Below, one piece after another: positions 52,991 to 60,706 of a stretch of DNA of 64,000 nucleotides. The notes under the pieces were generated by a model. It was not told the DNA's origin and made no database searches. It saw only the letters and a list, made by a program, of their open reading frames with translations. The stretch's first letter is position 1. The number at the start of each line of letters is the position of its first letter. The stretch is from Alistipes senegalensis JC50. GTDB lineage: Bacteria > Bacteroidota > Bacteroidia > Bacteroidales > Rikenellaceae. Where the stretch lies: positions 434,001-498,000 of the forward strand of contig NZ_CP102252.1 in NCBI RefSeq assembly GCF_025145645.1, written 5' to 3'. The position numbers were made by a program, and so were the translations under genes.

Positions 52991-53620
52991 TCAACTGTTT
53001 ATGATCAATTTTCCCTTTACCTTGTAGACCGCGACTATATCGCTGACGTTCAACAGAATGTCGTCGTAATTCTCACGGTCTCCGGCCACCAGGCGGACTT
53101 TGTCCTCCTCGTCGGCGGCCCGAACTATCCGCAAAGTTACAATTTTTCGGGAGACAATCGCATATTCTCCCCCCGGAATAATCGCATCGCGGTCCACGGC
53201 CTTCAGCAGCACCACCGTCCCGGGCGGCACGAGCGCCCCCATCGCGCGGCCCGTATAGCACATCGCCAGGTCGCACGCCCCCACCGGGGAGAGAATCAGA
53301 TTGCTTTCGGGCTCCAGGTGTTCGAGATGTTTCAGCCCGTGTTCGACATCCACGTCGTAAAAAGGGATCTGGGGGCCGCGCGTCCGCGCGTCGGCGAACA
53401 TCTGCCCCTCGCCCGTCAGCAGCCACAGCTTGTCCACCTGAGGAAATTTAGCAACGATCCTGTCGGCCACATCGAGCGAAATGCCGTTGTTGCCCCGTTT
53501 GATCTGGTAAAGATTTTCCCCTCGCGCAAGACCGATATGCCGCGCGAAATAGTTCGTTGACATGTTGGCCCATTTGATCACAGCCTCGATTCTTTGCCAA
53601 TTATTCTGCTTTTCCCGCAT
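52991..53620 (-). CDS. HTH regulator with S24-like domain, catalytic Ser absent
   Basis: 209 residues from the ATG at 53620 (MREKQNNWQRIEAVIKWANM). An N-terminal helix-turn-helix (STNYFARHIGLARGENLYQI, SLDVADRIVAKFPQVDKLWL) and a C-terminal LexA/S24-type fold (CYTGRAMGALVPPGTVVLLK, GGEYAIVSRKIVTLRIVRAA). Where self-cleaving members have D/G-S-M, this one has RAM, and the Lys position reads L-R, so it is unlikely to autoproteolyse. It may be a stable cI/LexA-like regulator of unknown targets. Divergent from the tRNA gene. Confidence 0.8.
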   Translation of the reverse strand: MREKQNNWQRIEAVIKWANMSTNYFARHIGLARGENLYQIKRGNNGISLDVADRIVAKFPQVDKLWLLTGEGQMFADARTRGPQIPFYDVDVEHGLKHLEHLEPESNLILSPVGACDLAMCYTGRAMGALVPPGTVVLLKAVDRDAIIPGGEYAIVSRKIVTLRIVRAADEEDKVRLVAGDRENYDDILLNVSDIVAVYKVKGKLIINS

Positions 53621-53663
53621 TTTTTTTCGTATAATTAATTTTTTTTTGCATCTTTGCACTCCC

Positions 53664-53738
53664 GGTCCCGTAGTTCAATGGATAGAATATAAGATTCCGG
53701 TTCTTACGATATGGGTTCGATTCCCGTCGGGACTACCA
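53664..53738 (+). tRNA. tRNA-Arg (anticodon CCG)
   Basis: Acceptor GGTCCCG pairs with CGGGACT (G1-U72 wobble), D-stem GTTC/GAAT, anticodon stem TAAGA/TCTTA around loop TTCCGGT (anticodon CCG), T-arm ATGGG-TTCGATT-CCCGT. Discriminator A at 53735 and an encoded CCA at 53736-53738. Confidence 0.92.
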
Positions 53739-53739
53739 G

Positions 53740-53775
53740 GCACAAGTGCGAAAATCCGTACTTGTGCTTTTTTTT
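53740..53775 (+). terminator. Terminator of tRNA-Arg
   Basis: GCACAAGT (53740-53747) pairs with ACTTGTGC (53760-53767), then a run of T. Confidence 0.85.
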
Positions 53776-53891
53776 CTTCTCGCACGAGATCGGTTCCCGT
53801 TCTTTTATCCAACAAAAATAATAACAAATTTCAATCGGACAATAAAAAATAACACTTTTAGTCATAACGGTGGCGCATTCGGCCCAAACGC

Positions 53892-53928
53892 CAAAAGGAG
53901 GCCCGCACCCCCGTGCGAACTTCCTCCT
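53892..53928 (-). terminator. Terminator after the beta-barrel gene
   Basis: On the minus strand AGGAGG (53928-53923) pairs with CCTCCT (53901-53896) with inner CGCAC/GTGCG pairing, followed by TTTT. It ends the sigma-factor operon. Confidence 0.65.
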
Positions 53929-53958
53929 GCAATAAATGTGCGATTTGCGAAATTTGTT

Positions 53959-55293
53959 TTAGAATGAGAGGCGTACGCCCAGTCTCAGGGTCAGCGTGAG
54001 GGGAGAATCCGTCCGGGCCGTCTTCAACCGGGTCTCCGTAAAATAATACGATCCTTCGGGTTCGAAATAGAGCCCCACCAGGCCGCCCAGCCGGTACTGC
54101 GCACCGACCGCCGCCAGAGCCGACCACTGCACGCCCGGTTCGTCCACGGACTCCGAGCCGAATTTGGCCGAAACGCATTTCTCGGCCATGCCGCCCGCAC
54201 CTATATATAAAGAGAACCTCCCGCGCTCCAGGAACTGCCAGTTCATACGCAGGGGAATGCCGATGAAATGGAGCTTCTGGCTCACATCCTCCGACGAGTA
54301 CTTGACCGTCACATCCGAGCGCAGCAGCGTGTAGTTCACGCCGCTTTCGAGCGAGAGCCCGTGGGCGAACTCTTTCCGCACGGTGAGTCCGAAGCTCAGC
54401 GGCTGGTGGTGGCGGAACGAATTTTCATTGTAATCGTTGCGAACCATGAGCGACAGGTTGTCGCCGTTCCCGACGATCGACGACACGTCGTTCGTCACCG
54501 AAGAGTACATCCACGGTGCGGCGCCGTTCCCGCCGGAGGCTCCCGATACGCCGCCGGCCGCAAAGGCCGACAGCGAAGTTTTCCGGCGCGGAGGCTTATA
54601 GGCCGTGAGCGGTTCGTCGTAGTACGCCGTCCGGGCCGACACCCCGGCCTTCGAGCGGGTGGCGGGACGCTCTCCGGCCGTATTCGCCGCCGGTTCCGCC
54701 GCCGGCTGCGAACTCTCCGCCGCCGTCCGCTGCGCGGAAACTCCGTCCGCAACGGCATCCGCCGCAGTCACGGCCTCCGGTTCGGCTGCCGCCGCCCGTT
54801 CCGTCTCCGCCGTCGTCGTTTCCGCGATCGTTTCCGCCGTCGTCGTTTTCGCCGCAGGCTTCACCGCCGCGGCGAGCAGTTCCGGCCGCTGCACGGCAGG
54901 AGCCGCGGTCCGCACGTCGGCGAGCCCTGCAACCCGGGCGAGCGTCTCCTGCACGGATTCCGCCTCGCGGGGCTGCGGCATGGTTACCGCGGTTGCCTCC
55001 TCTCCCACTGCCGATGCGATAACATTCCCATCATTTTCCAACGCCTTGTCCGGCCGGAGCATATAATCACCTGCAACGACCCCGAGCAGAACGACAGCGG
55101 CAGCGGCAGCAATCCGCGGCCAATAGATCCGCCATACGGAACCGCGGGGCGCAGCCGTCTCCGAAGCTCCGGGCCCCGGGGCCGCACCGCCCAGTTCGCG
55201 TTCCAGACGCTCCCATCCTCCCGCCGGGGGCGGAAGTTCGGCGTCGCGGAGCGCGTTCCGCATGACATCGGTCCAATCTTTATTCCGTTTCAT
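53959..55293 (-). CDS. Membrane-anchored protein with C-terminal beta-barrel, sigma-factor partner
   Basis: 444 residues. Cytosolic N-terminus (DWTDVMRNALRDAELPPPAG, GWERLERELGG) typical of proteins paired with Bacteroidota sigma factors, one transmembrane helix near 55-75 (IYWPRIAAAAAVVLLGVVAG), a long Ala/Thr/Glu-rich periplasmic stretch (~90-220), then an outer-membrane beta-barrel-like domain (~265-444: SLMVRNDYNENSFRHHQPLS, FGLTVRKEFAHGLSLESGVN, ending TLRLGVRLSF). Joining an inner-membrane helix and an outer-membrane-type barrel in one chain is odd but seen in this phylum. Probable anti-sigma role; 9 bp downstream of the sigma gene. Confidence 0.78.
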   Translation of the reverse strand: MKRNKDWTDVMRNALRDAELPPPAGGWERLERELGGAAPGPGASETAAPRGSVWRIYWPRIAAAAAVVLLGVVAGDYMLRPDKALENDGNVIASAVGEEATAVTMPQPREAESVQETLARVAGLADVRTAAPAVQRPELLAAAVKPAAKTTTAETIAETTTAETERAAAAEPEAVTAADAVADGVSAQRTAAESSQPAAEPAANTAGERPATRSKAGVSARTAYYDEPLTAYKPPRRKTSLSAFAAGGVSGASGGNGAAPWMYSSVTNDVSSIVGNGDNLSLMVRNDYNENSFRHHQPLSFGLTVRKEFAHGLSLESGVNYTLLRSDVTVKYSSEDVSQKLHFIGIPLRMNWQFLERGRFSLYIGAGGMAEKCVSAKFGSESVDEPGVQWSALAAVGAQYRLGGLVGLYFEPEGSYYFTETRLKTARTDSPLTLTLRLGVRLSF

Positions 55294-55302
55294 AAACTCT
55301 TT

Positions 55303-55857
55303 CTAATGCGTATCCAAATAGTCCCTGAGCTTGCGGGCCAGCATGGTCCGGGCCCGGAACAACTGCGAAGAGGAGCTTTTCTCGTTGATCCCCAGCATCC
55401 GGGCGATCTCCCGGTGGGAATACTCCTCGATGCAGTAGAGGTTGAACACCGTCCGGTAGCCTTCGGGCAGCTCGCTCACGAACCGCATCAGCACCTCGCG
55501 CGGGACCCTCGCCATCTCCGATGCGTCGGGCTCGGCGACCTCCGCCGCGGCCTTGCCCTCGTCGAGGGCGACGCTTCCCAGCCGGTTGCGGCTGCGTATC
55601 CATTCGAGCGCCACGTTCACGGTGATACGCTCGATCCAGGCCCTGAGCGATCCGGGTCCGCGGTATGTGAACCGGTCGAAGGCGCCGTATATCTTCAGGA
55701 ATGCGTCGTGAAGCAGGTCTTCGGCCGTGGCCCGGTCTCCGGAGTAGCGCATGCAGATCGCCAGCAAACGGCCTGCATAGCGGTCGTACAGCTCCCTGCG
55801 GGCTGTATCGTCCCCCTTTCTGCACCCTTCGGCCAGTATCTGTTCCTCCATCGGCAT
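55303..55857 (-). CDS. ECF RNA polymerase sigma factor
   Basis: 184 residues from ATG at 55857 (MPMEEQILAEGCRKGDDTAR); in-frame Met codons at 55872 and 55902 are alternatives. Sigma-70 region 2: LYDRYAGRLLAICMRYSGDR, DLLHDAFLKIYGAFDRFTYR; region 4: LPEGYRTVFNLYCIEEYSHR, EIARMLGINEKSSSSQLFRA. It directs RNA polymerase to a dedicated promoter set. The downstream gene encodes its likely membrane partner, so release by an envelope signal is inferred. Confidence 0.9.
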   Translation of the reverse strand: MPMEEQILAEGCRKGDDTARRELYDRYAGRLLAICMRYSGDRATAEDLLHDAFLKIYGAFDRFTYRGPGSLRAWIERITVNVALEWIRSRNRLGSVALDEGKAAAEVAEPDASEMARVPREVLMRFVSELPEGYRTVFNLYCIEEYSHREIARMLGINEKSSSSQLFRARTMLARKLRDYLDTH

Positions 55858-55986
55858 TACCAGTTCACACATATAAATGCAGCAAAAGCCGAAAGACTGC
55901 ACGGGATCAAATTTTTTTCTTCCGCGTGCAGTATTCCGCCCTGCCGGACGTTTTAAGAGCGAAAGGTAACATAAAATACGGACATT

Positions 55987-56712
55987 ATGAAAAAAATCGG
56001 TTTATTCCTTATCGCGGCTATGGCCGTCTTCGCGTTTACTTCCTGCAACGACGACACCGACGGCGATTATCCGAGATACACGCCGCTCATCACGACCGTC
56101 CGCACCATCGGAGGCGAAGAGGGCGAAGCCAGCGCGGACTACTATTTCCAGCGCGACAACGGCGAAAAGCTCTACCCGAGCGACAAAACCCGCGTCCCCG
56201 ACTACAAGGGCAAGGAGCGTCAGCGGGCGATCATCTGGTTCAACCTGCTGAAGGAAAGCGTGCCCGACTACGACTACAACATCGCGCTTTACGCCGTTGA
56301 CGAGATCTTTACCGGCAAGGCCCAGGTCGTGAACACGGCCGAGGAACTCGAAGCACTGGGCACGGCCAAGACGGGCTTCAAGGACAGCAAGGAGCTGTTC
56401 AACCTCTCGAAAGAGTGGCTGACCTTCTACGCGCTCTACGCCGTCCGCGACAACAGCAAGCACACGTTCACGCTGGCCGTGGACAAGTCGGGAACAACTG
56501 AATTCAAGGAGAGCGCCGAGGGGTACCTCGATGTCGTGGTGCGTCACGACGCCGGAGACGACGCAGGCGGATACGACAGCGGATTCTACGTGTCGTTCGA
56601 CCTCACGGACATCGCCGCCGAACTGGAAGGCAAGAAGGGCATCAACCTGCTTCTGCCGACCCGCGAGAACGGCGACAAGGAGATCAAACTCGATCTGCCG
56701 CAGGAGAAGTAG
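55987..56712 (+). CDS. NigD-like lipoprotein
   Basis: 241 residues. Lipoprotein signal MKKIGLFLIAAMAVFAFTSC with the Cys at residue 20. The pattern YTPLITTVRTIG, DYYFQRDNGEKLYPSDKTRV, ERQRAIIWFNLLKESVPDYD and the C-terminal GYLDVVVRHDAG...FYVSFDLTDIAAEL fits the NigD-like family (N-terminal OB fold, C-terminal beta sandwich), whose role in Bacteroides is unclear. It is transcribed alone, divergent from the sigma-factor operon, and ends at a strong terminator. Confidence 0.82.
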   Translation: MKKIGLFLIAAMAVFAFTSCNDDTDGDYPRYTPLITTVRTIGGEEGEASADYYFQRDNGEKLYPSDKTRVPDYKGKERQRAIIWFNLLKESVPDYDYNIALYAVDEIFTGKAQVVNTAEELEALGTAKTGFKDSKELFNLSKEWLTFYALYAVRDNSKHTFTLAVDKSGTTEFKESAEGYLDVVVRHDAGDDAGGYDSGFYVSFDLTDIAAELEGKKGINLLLPTRENGDKEIKLDLPQEK

Positions 56713-56736
56713 CCACTCCCGGAGGCAGAGCCTGTC

Positions 56737-56768
56737 CCGGTCCGCAGCGTTGCGGACCGGTTTTTTTT
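56737..56768 (+). terminator. Rho-independent terminator after NigD-like gene
   Basis: CCGGTCCGCA (56737-56746) pairs perfectly with 56751-56760 around GCGT, followed by eight T. Confidence 0.92.
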
Positions 56769-56842
56769 ATGCCCCGGAGTGTGTTTTTCGGACGATCGTC
56801 GCGGAAAAATGTACGATCGGTTCAATCCCGGCAGCCGATCGC

Positions 56843-56873
56843 TTGTAATTTTGACTTCGGAAACGTATCTTTG
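56843..56873 (+). promoter_or_regulatory. Promoter of GH3 gene
   Basis: TTG (56843-56845), a 20-bp spacer and TATCTTTG (56866-56873), 25 bp before the ATG. Confidence 0.65.
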
Positions 56874-56898
56874 AAACTAAAACCGAAAAACCGAAACG

Positions 56899-59313
56899 AT
56901 GAAGAAAACCGCTGTTGCAATCCTGCTGTTCGCAGCCGCCGTCTCCGCGACGACCGCCGAGGCACGGAAGACGACACCCGAGACGATCTACCGCAAAGGC
57001 TGGATCGACTTCAACAAAAACGGCCGCATGGACCCCTACGAGGACCCCTCGCGCAGCCTCGACGAACGGGTCGAGGACCTGCTCGGCCGCATGACCCTCG
57101 AAGAGAAGAGCTGCCAGCTGGCCACGCTCTACGGCTACGGCCGCGTGCTGCGCGACTCGCTGCCCACCGCGGAGTGGAAGAACGAGGTCTGGAAGGACGG
57201 CATCGCCAACATCGACGAGATGCTCAACGGCGTGGGCAAGAGCCTGCGCACGACGCCGCATCTGGTCTCCGACTACACGGGCCACGTCGAGGCGAAGAAC
57301 ACGATCCAGCGCTGGTTCGTCGAGCAGACCCGGCTGGGCATCCCCGCGGAGTTCACCAACGAGGGCATCCACGGACTGAACCACAGCCGCGCCACGCCGC
57401 TCCCGGCGCCCATCGCCATCGGATCGACCTGGAACCGGGCGCTGGTGCGCCGTGCGGGCGAGATCGCCGGACTCGAAGCCCGGGTCCTGGGTTACCGGAA
57501 CGTCTACGCCCCGATCCTCGACGTGGCGCGCGATCCCCGCTGGGGCCGCGTCGTGGAGTGCTACGGCGAAGACCCGTTCCTGATCGCCGAACTGGGCGTC
57601 GAGATGGTCCGCGGCATCCAGTCGCAGGGCGTCGCCTCGACGCTCAAACACTATGCGGCTTACAGCGTCCCGAAGGGCGGCCGCGACGGCAACTGCCGCA
57701 CCGATCCCCACATCGCCCCGCGCGAACTCCACCAGATGTACCTCTATCCGTTCCGCCGCGTGATCCGCGAAGCCCGGCCGATGGGCGTCATGAGCAGCTA
57801 CAACGACTGGGACGGCGTTCCGGTGACCGCCAGCCGCTATTTCCTCACCGACCTGCTGCGCCACGAATACGGCTTCGACGGCTACGTGGTCAGCGACAGC
57901 GAGGCCGTGGAGTACGTCCACACCAAGCACGCCGTGGCGGAAACCTACGAGGAGGCCGTGCGTCAGGTGCTCGAAGCGGGTCTGAACGTGCGCACGAACT
58001 TCTCGCCCCCGGCGCGGTTCATCCTCCCGGTGCGGAAACTCGTCGAAGAGGGACGCCTCTCGATGGAGGTCGTGGACCAGCGCGTGCGCGAGGTCCTGCG
58101 GGTCAAATTCCGTCTCGGGCTCTTCGACGATCCCTATAACGACCCCGAAGAGGCCGTCGCCCAAGCCGGTGCCGACAAACACGCGGATTTCGTGCTCGAC
58201 ATCCAGCGCCAGTCGCTCGTGCTGCTGAAAAACGAGGACAAAATCCTGCCCCTCGACAAGAAAAAGACCGCCCGCGTGCTGGTCGCCGGACCGCTGGCCG
58301 ACGAGGACAACTTCATGATCAGCCGCTACGGCCCCAACGACCTTCCGACGGTGACCGTCCTCGACGGCATCCGCAACTACCTGGGCGCCGCCGCCGAGGT
58401 GCGCTACGCCAAGGGCTGCGATGTCGTGGACGCCGGATTCCCCGATTCGGAGCTTGCCCCGGGACCCCTCACGGCCGCCGAGCGGGCCGGCATCGACGAA
58501 GCGGTGAAGCAGGCCGCGGGCTGCGACGTGATCGTCGCCGTGCTGGGCGAGGACGACAAACGTGTGGGCGAGAGCCATTCGCGCACTTCGCTCGAACTCC
58601 CCGGACGCCAGCAGCAACTGCTCGAAGCGCTCCACGCCACGGGCGTCCCCGTGGTGCTGGTGCTCGTCAACGGCCAGCCGCTGACCGTCAACTGGGCGGC
58701 GCAAAACGTCCCGGCCATCCTCGAAAGCTGGTTCCCGAGCGTGCAGGGCGGCACGGCCATCGCCGAAACCCTCTTCGGCGACTACAACCCGGGCGGCAAA
58801 CTCACGATCACCTTCCCGCGGAGCACCGGACAGATCGAGCTGAACTTCCCCTACAAGAAGGGTTCCCACGGCGCACAGCCCCGCAAGGGCCCCAACGGCG
58901 GCGGCGTGACCCGCGTGCTGGGGTCGATCTACCCCTTCGGCTACGGGCTGAGCTACACGACGTTCGCCTACGGGAACCTCCGGATCACCCCCGAACCATC
59001 GCACACGCAGGGTTCGTTCCGCGTAACCTGCGACGTGACCAACACGGGCGACCGCCGCGGCGACGAGGTCGTGCAGCTCTACGTCAGCGACAAGTTCTCG
59101 AGCGTGGTGACCTACGAATCGGTCCTGCGGGGCTTCGAGCGCGTGACGCTCGAACCGGGCGAGACGAAGAGCGTCAGCTTCGAGATCACGCCCTCGCATC
59201 TGGAACTGCTCGACAGCAACATGAACCGGACCGTCGAGCCGGGCGAATTCGAAATCCGCATCGGCGCTTCGAGCGAGGACATCCGGCTGAGAAAGACCAT
59301 CCGGCTGAGCTGA
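56899..59313 (+). CDS. Glycoside hydrolase family 3 (beta-glucosidase/xylosidase-like), exported
   Basis: 804 residues with a signal peptide (MKKTAVAILLFAAAVSATTA). GH3 N-terminal barrel: LLGRMTLEEKSCQLATLYGY, NEGIHGLNHSRATPLPAPIA, LDVARDPRWGRVVECYGEDP, and the nucleophile region EYGFDGYVVSDSEAVEYVHT. Then the GH3 C-terminal domain (LLKNEDKILPLDKKKTARVL, LGEDDKRVGESHSRTSLELP) and a fibronectin-III-like end (TCDVTNTGDRRGDEVVQLYV). It removes sugars from oligosaccharides or glycosides in the periplasm; the exact sugar is not deducible. It is not in a PUL with SusC/D here. Confidence 0.93.
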   Translation: MKKTAVAILLFAAAVSATTAEARKTTPETIYRKGWIDFNKNGRMDPYEDPSRSLDERVEDLLGRMTLEEKSCQLATLYGYGRVLRDSLPTAEWKNEVWKDGIANIDEMLNGVGKSLRTTPHLVSDYTGHVEAKNTIQRWFVEQTRLGIPAEFTNEGIHGLNHSRATPLPAPIAIGSTWNRALVRRAGEIAGLEARVLGYRNVYAPILDVARDPRWGRVVECYGEDPFLIAELGVEMVRGIQSQGVASTLKHYAAYSVPKGGRDGNCRTDPHIAPRELHQMYLYPFRRVIREARPMGVMSSYNDWDGVPVTASRYFLTDLLRHEYGFDGYVVSDSEAVEYVHTKHAVAETYEEAVRQVLEAGLNVRTNFSPPARFILPVRKLVEEGRLSMEVVDQRVREVLRVKFRLGLFDDPYNDPEEAVAQAGADKHADFVLDIQRQSLVLLKNEDKILPLDKKKTARVLVAGPLADEDNFMISRYGPNDLPTVTVLDGIRNYLGAAAEVRYAKGCDVVDAGFPDSELAPGPLTAAERAGIDEAVKQAAGCDVIVAVLGEDDKRVGESHSRTSLELPGRQQQLLEALHATGVPVVLVLVNGQPLTVNWAAQNVPAILESWFPSVQGGTAIAETLFGDYNPGGKLTITFPRSTGQIELNFPYKKGSHGAQPRKGPNGGGVTRVLGSIYPFGYGLSYTTFAYGNLRITPEPSHTQGSFRVTCDVTNTGDRRGDEVVQLYVSDKFSSVVTYESVLRGFERVTLEPGETKSVSFEITPSHLELLDSNMNRTVEPGEFEIRIGASSEDIRLRKTIRLS

Positions 59314-59365
59314 CGGGCGGAGTGTCCGAACCTGCGTCCGGGAGCGTTCGCTTCCGGACGTTCGG

Positions 59366-59396
59366 TTTGTACATTCGCCGAAAATCGCTATCTTTG
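59366..59396 (+). promoter_or_regulatory. Promoter of ruvB, predicts leaderless mRNA
   Basis: TTTG (59366-59369), a 19-bp spacer and TATCTTTG (59389-59396), a full consensus, with the ATG only 4 bp later. Confidence 0.7.
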
Positions 59397-59400
59397 CATT

Positions 59401-60408
59401 ATGTCTATCGTACGCAACACCGAAAGCGATCTCGAATTCGAAAACAAGATCCGCCCGCAGGAGCTCGAAAACTTCTCCGGCCAGGACAAGATCGTCGAAA
59501 ATCTCCGCATCTTCATCAAGGCGGCGCTCATGCGCGGCGACTCGCTCGACCACGTGTTGCTGCACGGCCCCCCGGGACTGGGCAAGACCACCCTTGCGAA
59601 CATCATCGCCAACGAGATGGGGGCGCAGCTGCGGCTCACGTCGGGTCCCGTGCTGGACAAGCCGGGCGACCTGGCGGGCCTGCTGACGAACCTCAACCCG
59701 GGCGACGTGCTCTTCATCGACGAGATACACCGCCTCAGCCCGATCGTCGAGGAGTACCTCTACTCGGCGATGGAGGACTACAAGATCGACATCGTGCTGG
59801 ACAAAGGCCCCTCGGCGCGTTCGATCCAGATCGAACTGGCACCCTTCACGCTGATCGGCGCCACGACGCGCAGCGGCCTGCTGACCTCGCCCCTGAGGGC
59901 GCGCTTCGGCATCACCTGCCACCTGGAATACTACGACGCCCCGGTGCTGGCCGGAATCGTGAAGCGTTCGGCCCGCATCCTCGACGTTTCGATCGACGAC
60001 GATGCGGCGCACGAAGTGGCCCTGCGTTCACGCGGCACGCCGCGTATCGCCAACGCCCTGCTGCGGCGCGTCCGGGACTTCGCCATGGTCAAGGGCGAGG
60101 GGCATATCGACCTCGAAATCACGCGCATCGCCCTCGCGGCGCTGAACATCGACTCGCGGGGTCTGGACCAGATGGACAACAAGATACTGGGGGCCATCAT
60201 CGAGAAATTCAACGGCGGTCCCGTGGGTCTCAACACCGTGGCCACGGCCGTGGGCGAAGAGGCCGGGACGATCGAGGAGGTCTACGAACCGTTCCTGATC
60301 AAGGAGGGTTTCCTCAAACGCACACCCCGCGGCCGCGAAGCGACGCCGCTGGCCTACGAGCACCTCGGATTGACCCATCCGCGCGACGGAGAGGCATCGC
60401 TTTTCTGA
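59401..60408 (+). CDS. ruvB: Holliday junction helicase RuvB
   Basis: 335 residues. AAA+ motor that drives branch migration with RuvA. Walker A VLLHGPPGLGKTTLANII, Walker B DVLFIDEIHRLSPIVEEYLY, sensor I GATTRSGLLTSPLRARFG with the Arg finger, and a C-terminal winged helix (EPFLIKEGFLKRTPRGREAT, PLAYEHLG). Full length. No other ruv gene is beside it. A consensus promoter immediately precedes the start. Confidence 0.96.
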   Translation: MSIVRNTESDLEFENKIRPQELENFSGQDKIVENLRIFIKAALMRGDSLDHVLLHGPPGLGKTTLANIIANEMGAQLRLTSGPVLDKPGDLAGLLTNLNPGDVLFIDEIHRLSPIVEEYLYSAMEDYKIDIVLDKGPSARSIQIELAPFTLIGATTRSGLLTSPLRARFGITCHLEYYDAPVLAGIVKRSARILDVSIDDDAAHEVALRSRGTPRIANALLRRVRDFAMVKGEGHIDLEITRIALAALNIDSRGLDQMDNKILGAIIEKFNGGPVGLNTVATAVGEEAGTIEEVYEPFLIKEGFLKRTPRGREATPLAYEHLGLTHPRDGEASLF

Positions 60409-60443
60409 CCGCGAAGCCGTCCCATACCCATCTACCAACCCTT

Positions 60444-60617
60444 TATGAATCCCAGACGCCCCCGATTGCGCCTCTCGGCCGGCATCGAGGCGACAAGGCC
60501 GGCATCAGCGGACAATGGCTGATCGTCGGCTCGCCGGACGTGGGCGATGGCTTCGAACTGAATCCGGCAGGCATCTTCCGCGTCCAGTTCGGAGGCGGTC
60601 TGCGATTTTATTTCTAA
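60444..60617 (+). pseudogene. Remnant of a beta-barrel outer-membrane protein
   Basis: The end of this stretch codes for GQWLIVGSPDVGDGFELNPA, then GIFRVQFGGGLRFYF before a stop at 60617, a typical C-terminal end of Bacteroidota outer-membrane barrels with terminal Phe. The preceding sequence, read from ATG at 60444 in another frame, gives MNPRRPRLRLSAGIEATRPA and then a stop, so the gene is broken by at least one frameshift and most of it is gone. Confidence 0.5.
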
Positions 60618-60668
60618 AATAATTTCAGAAAATCCTAAAAAAAGTTAAGATCGGAGCGATTTTTGTGC

Positions 60669-60676
60669 TATATTTG
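60669..60676 (+). promoter_or_regulatory. -7 box of malic enzyme gene
   Basis: TATATTTG, 30 bp before the ATG, with GTTA at a 21-bp spacing upstream as a weak -33. Confidence 0.5.
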
Positions 60677-60706
60677 TCGTTGGTGTTATTAGGTTACTAA
60701 CGGAAA

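Noticed and set aside
56767..60012. 1081-codon minus-strand open frame across the GH3 and ruvB genes
   Set aside because: It spans two unrelated, well-supported plus-strand genes; composition is that of an antisense shadow.
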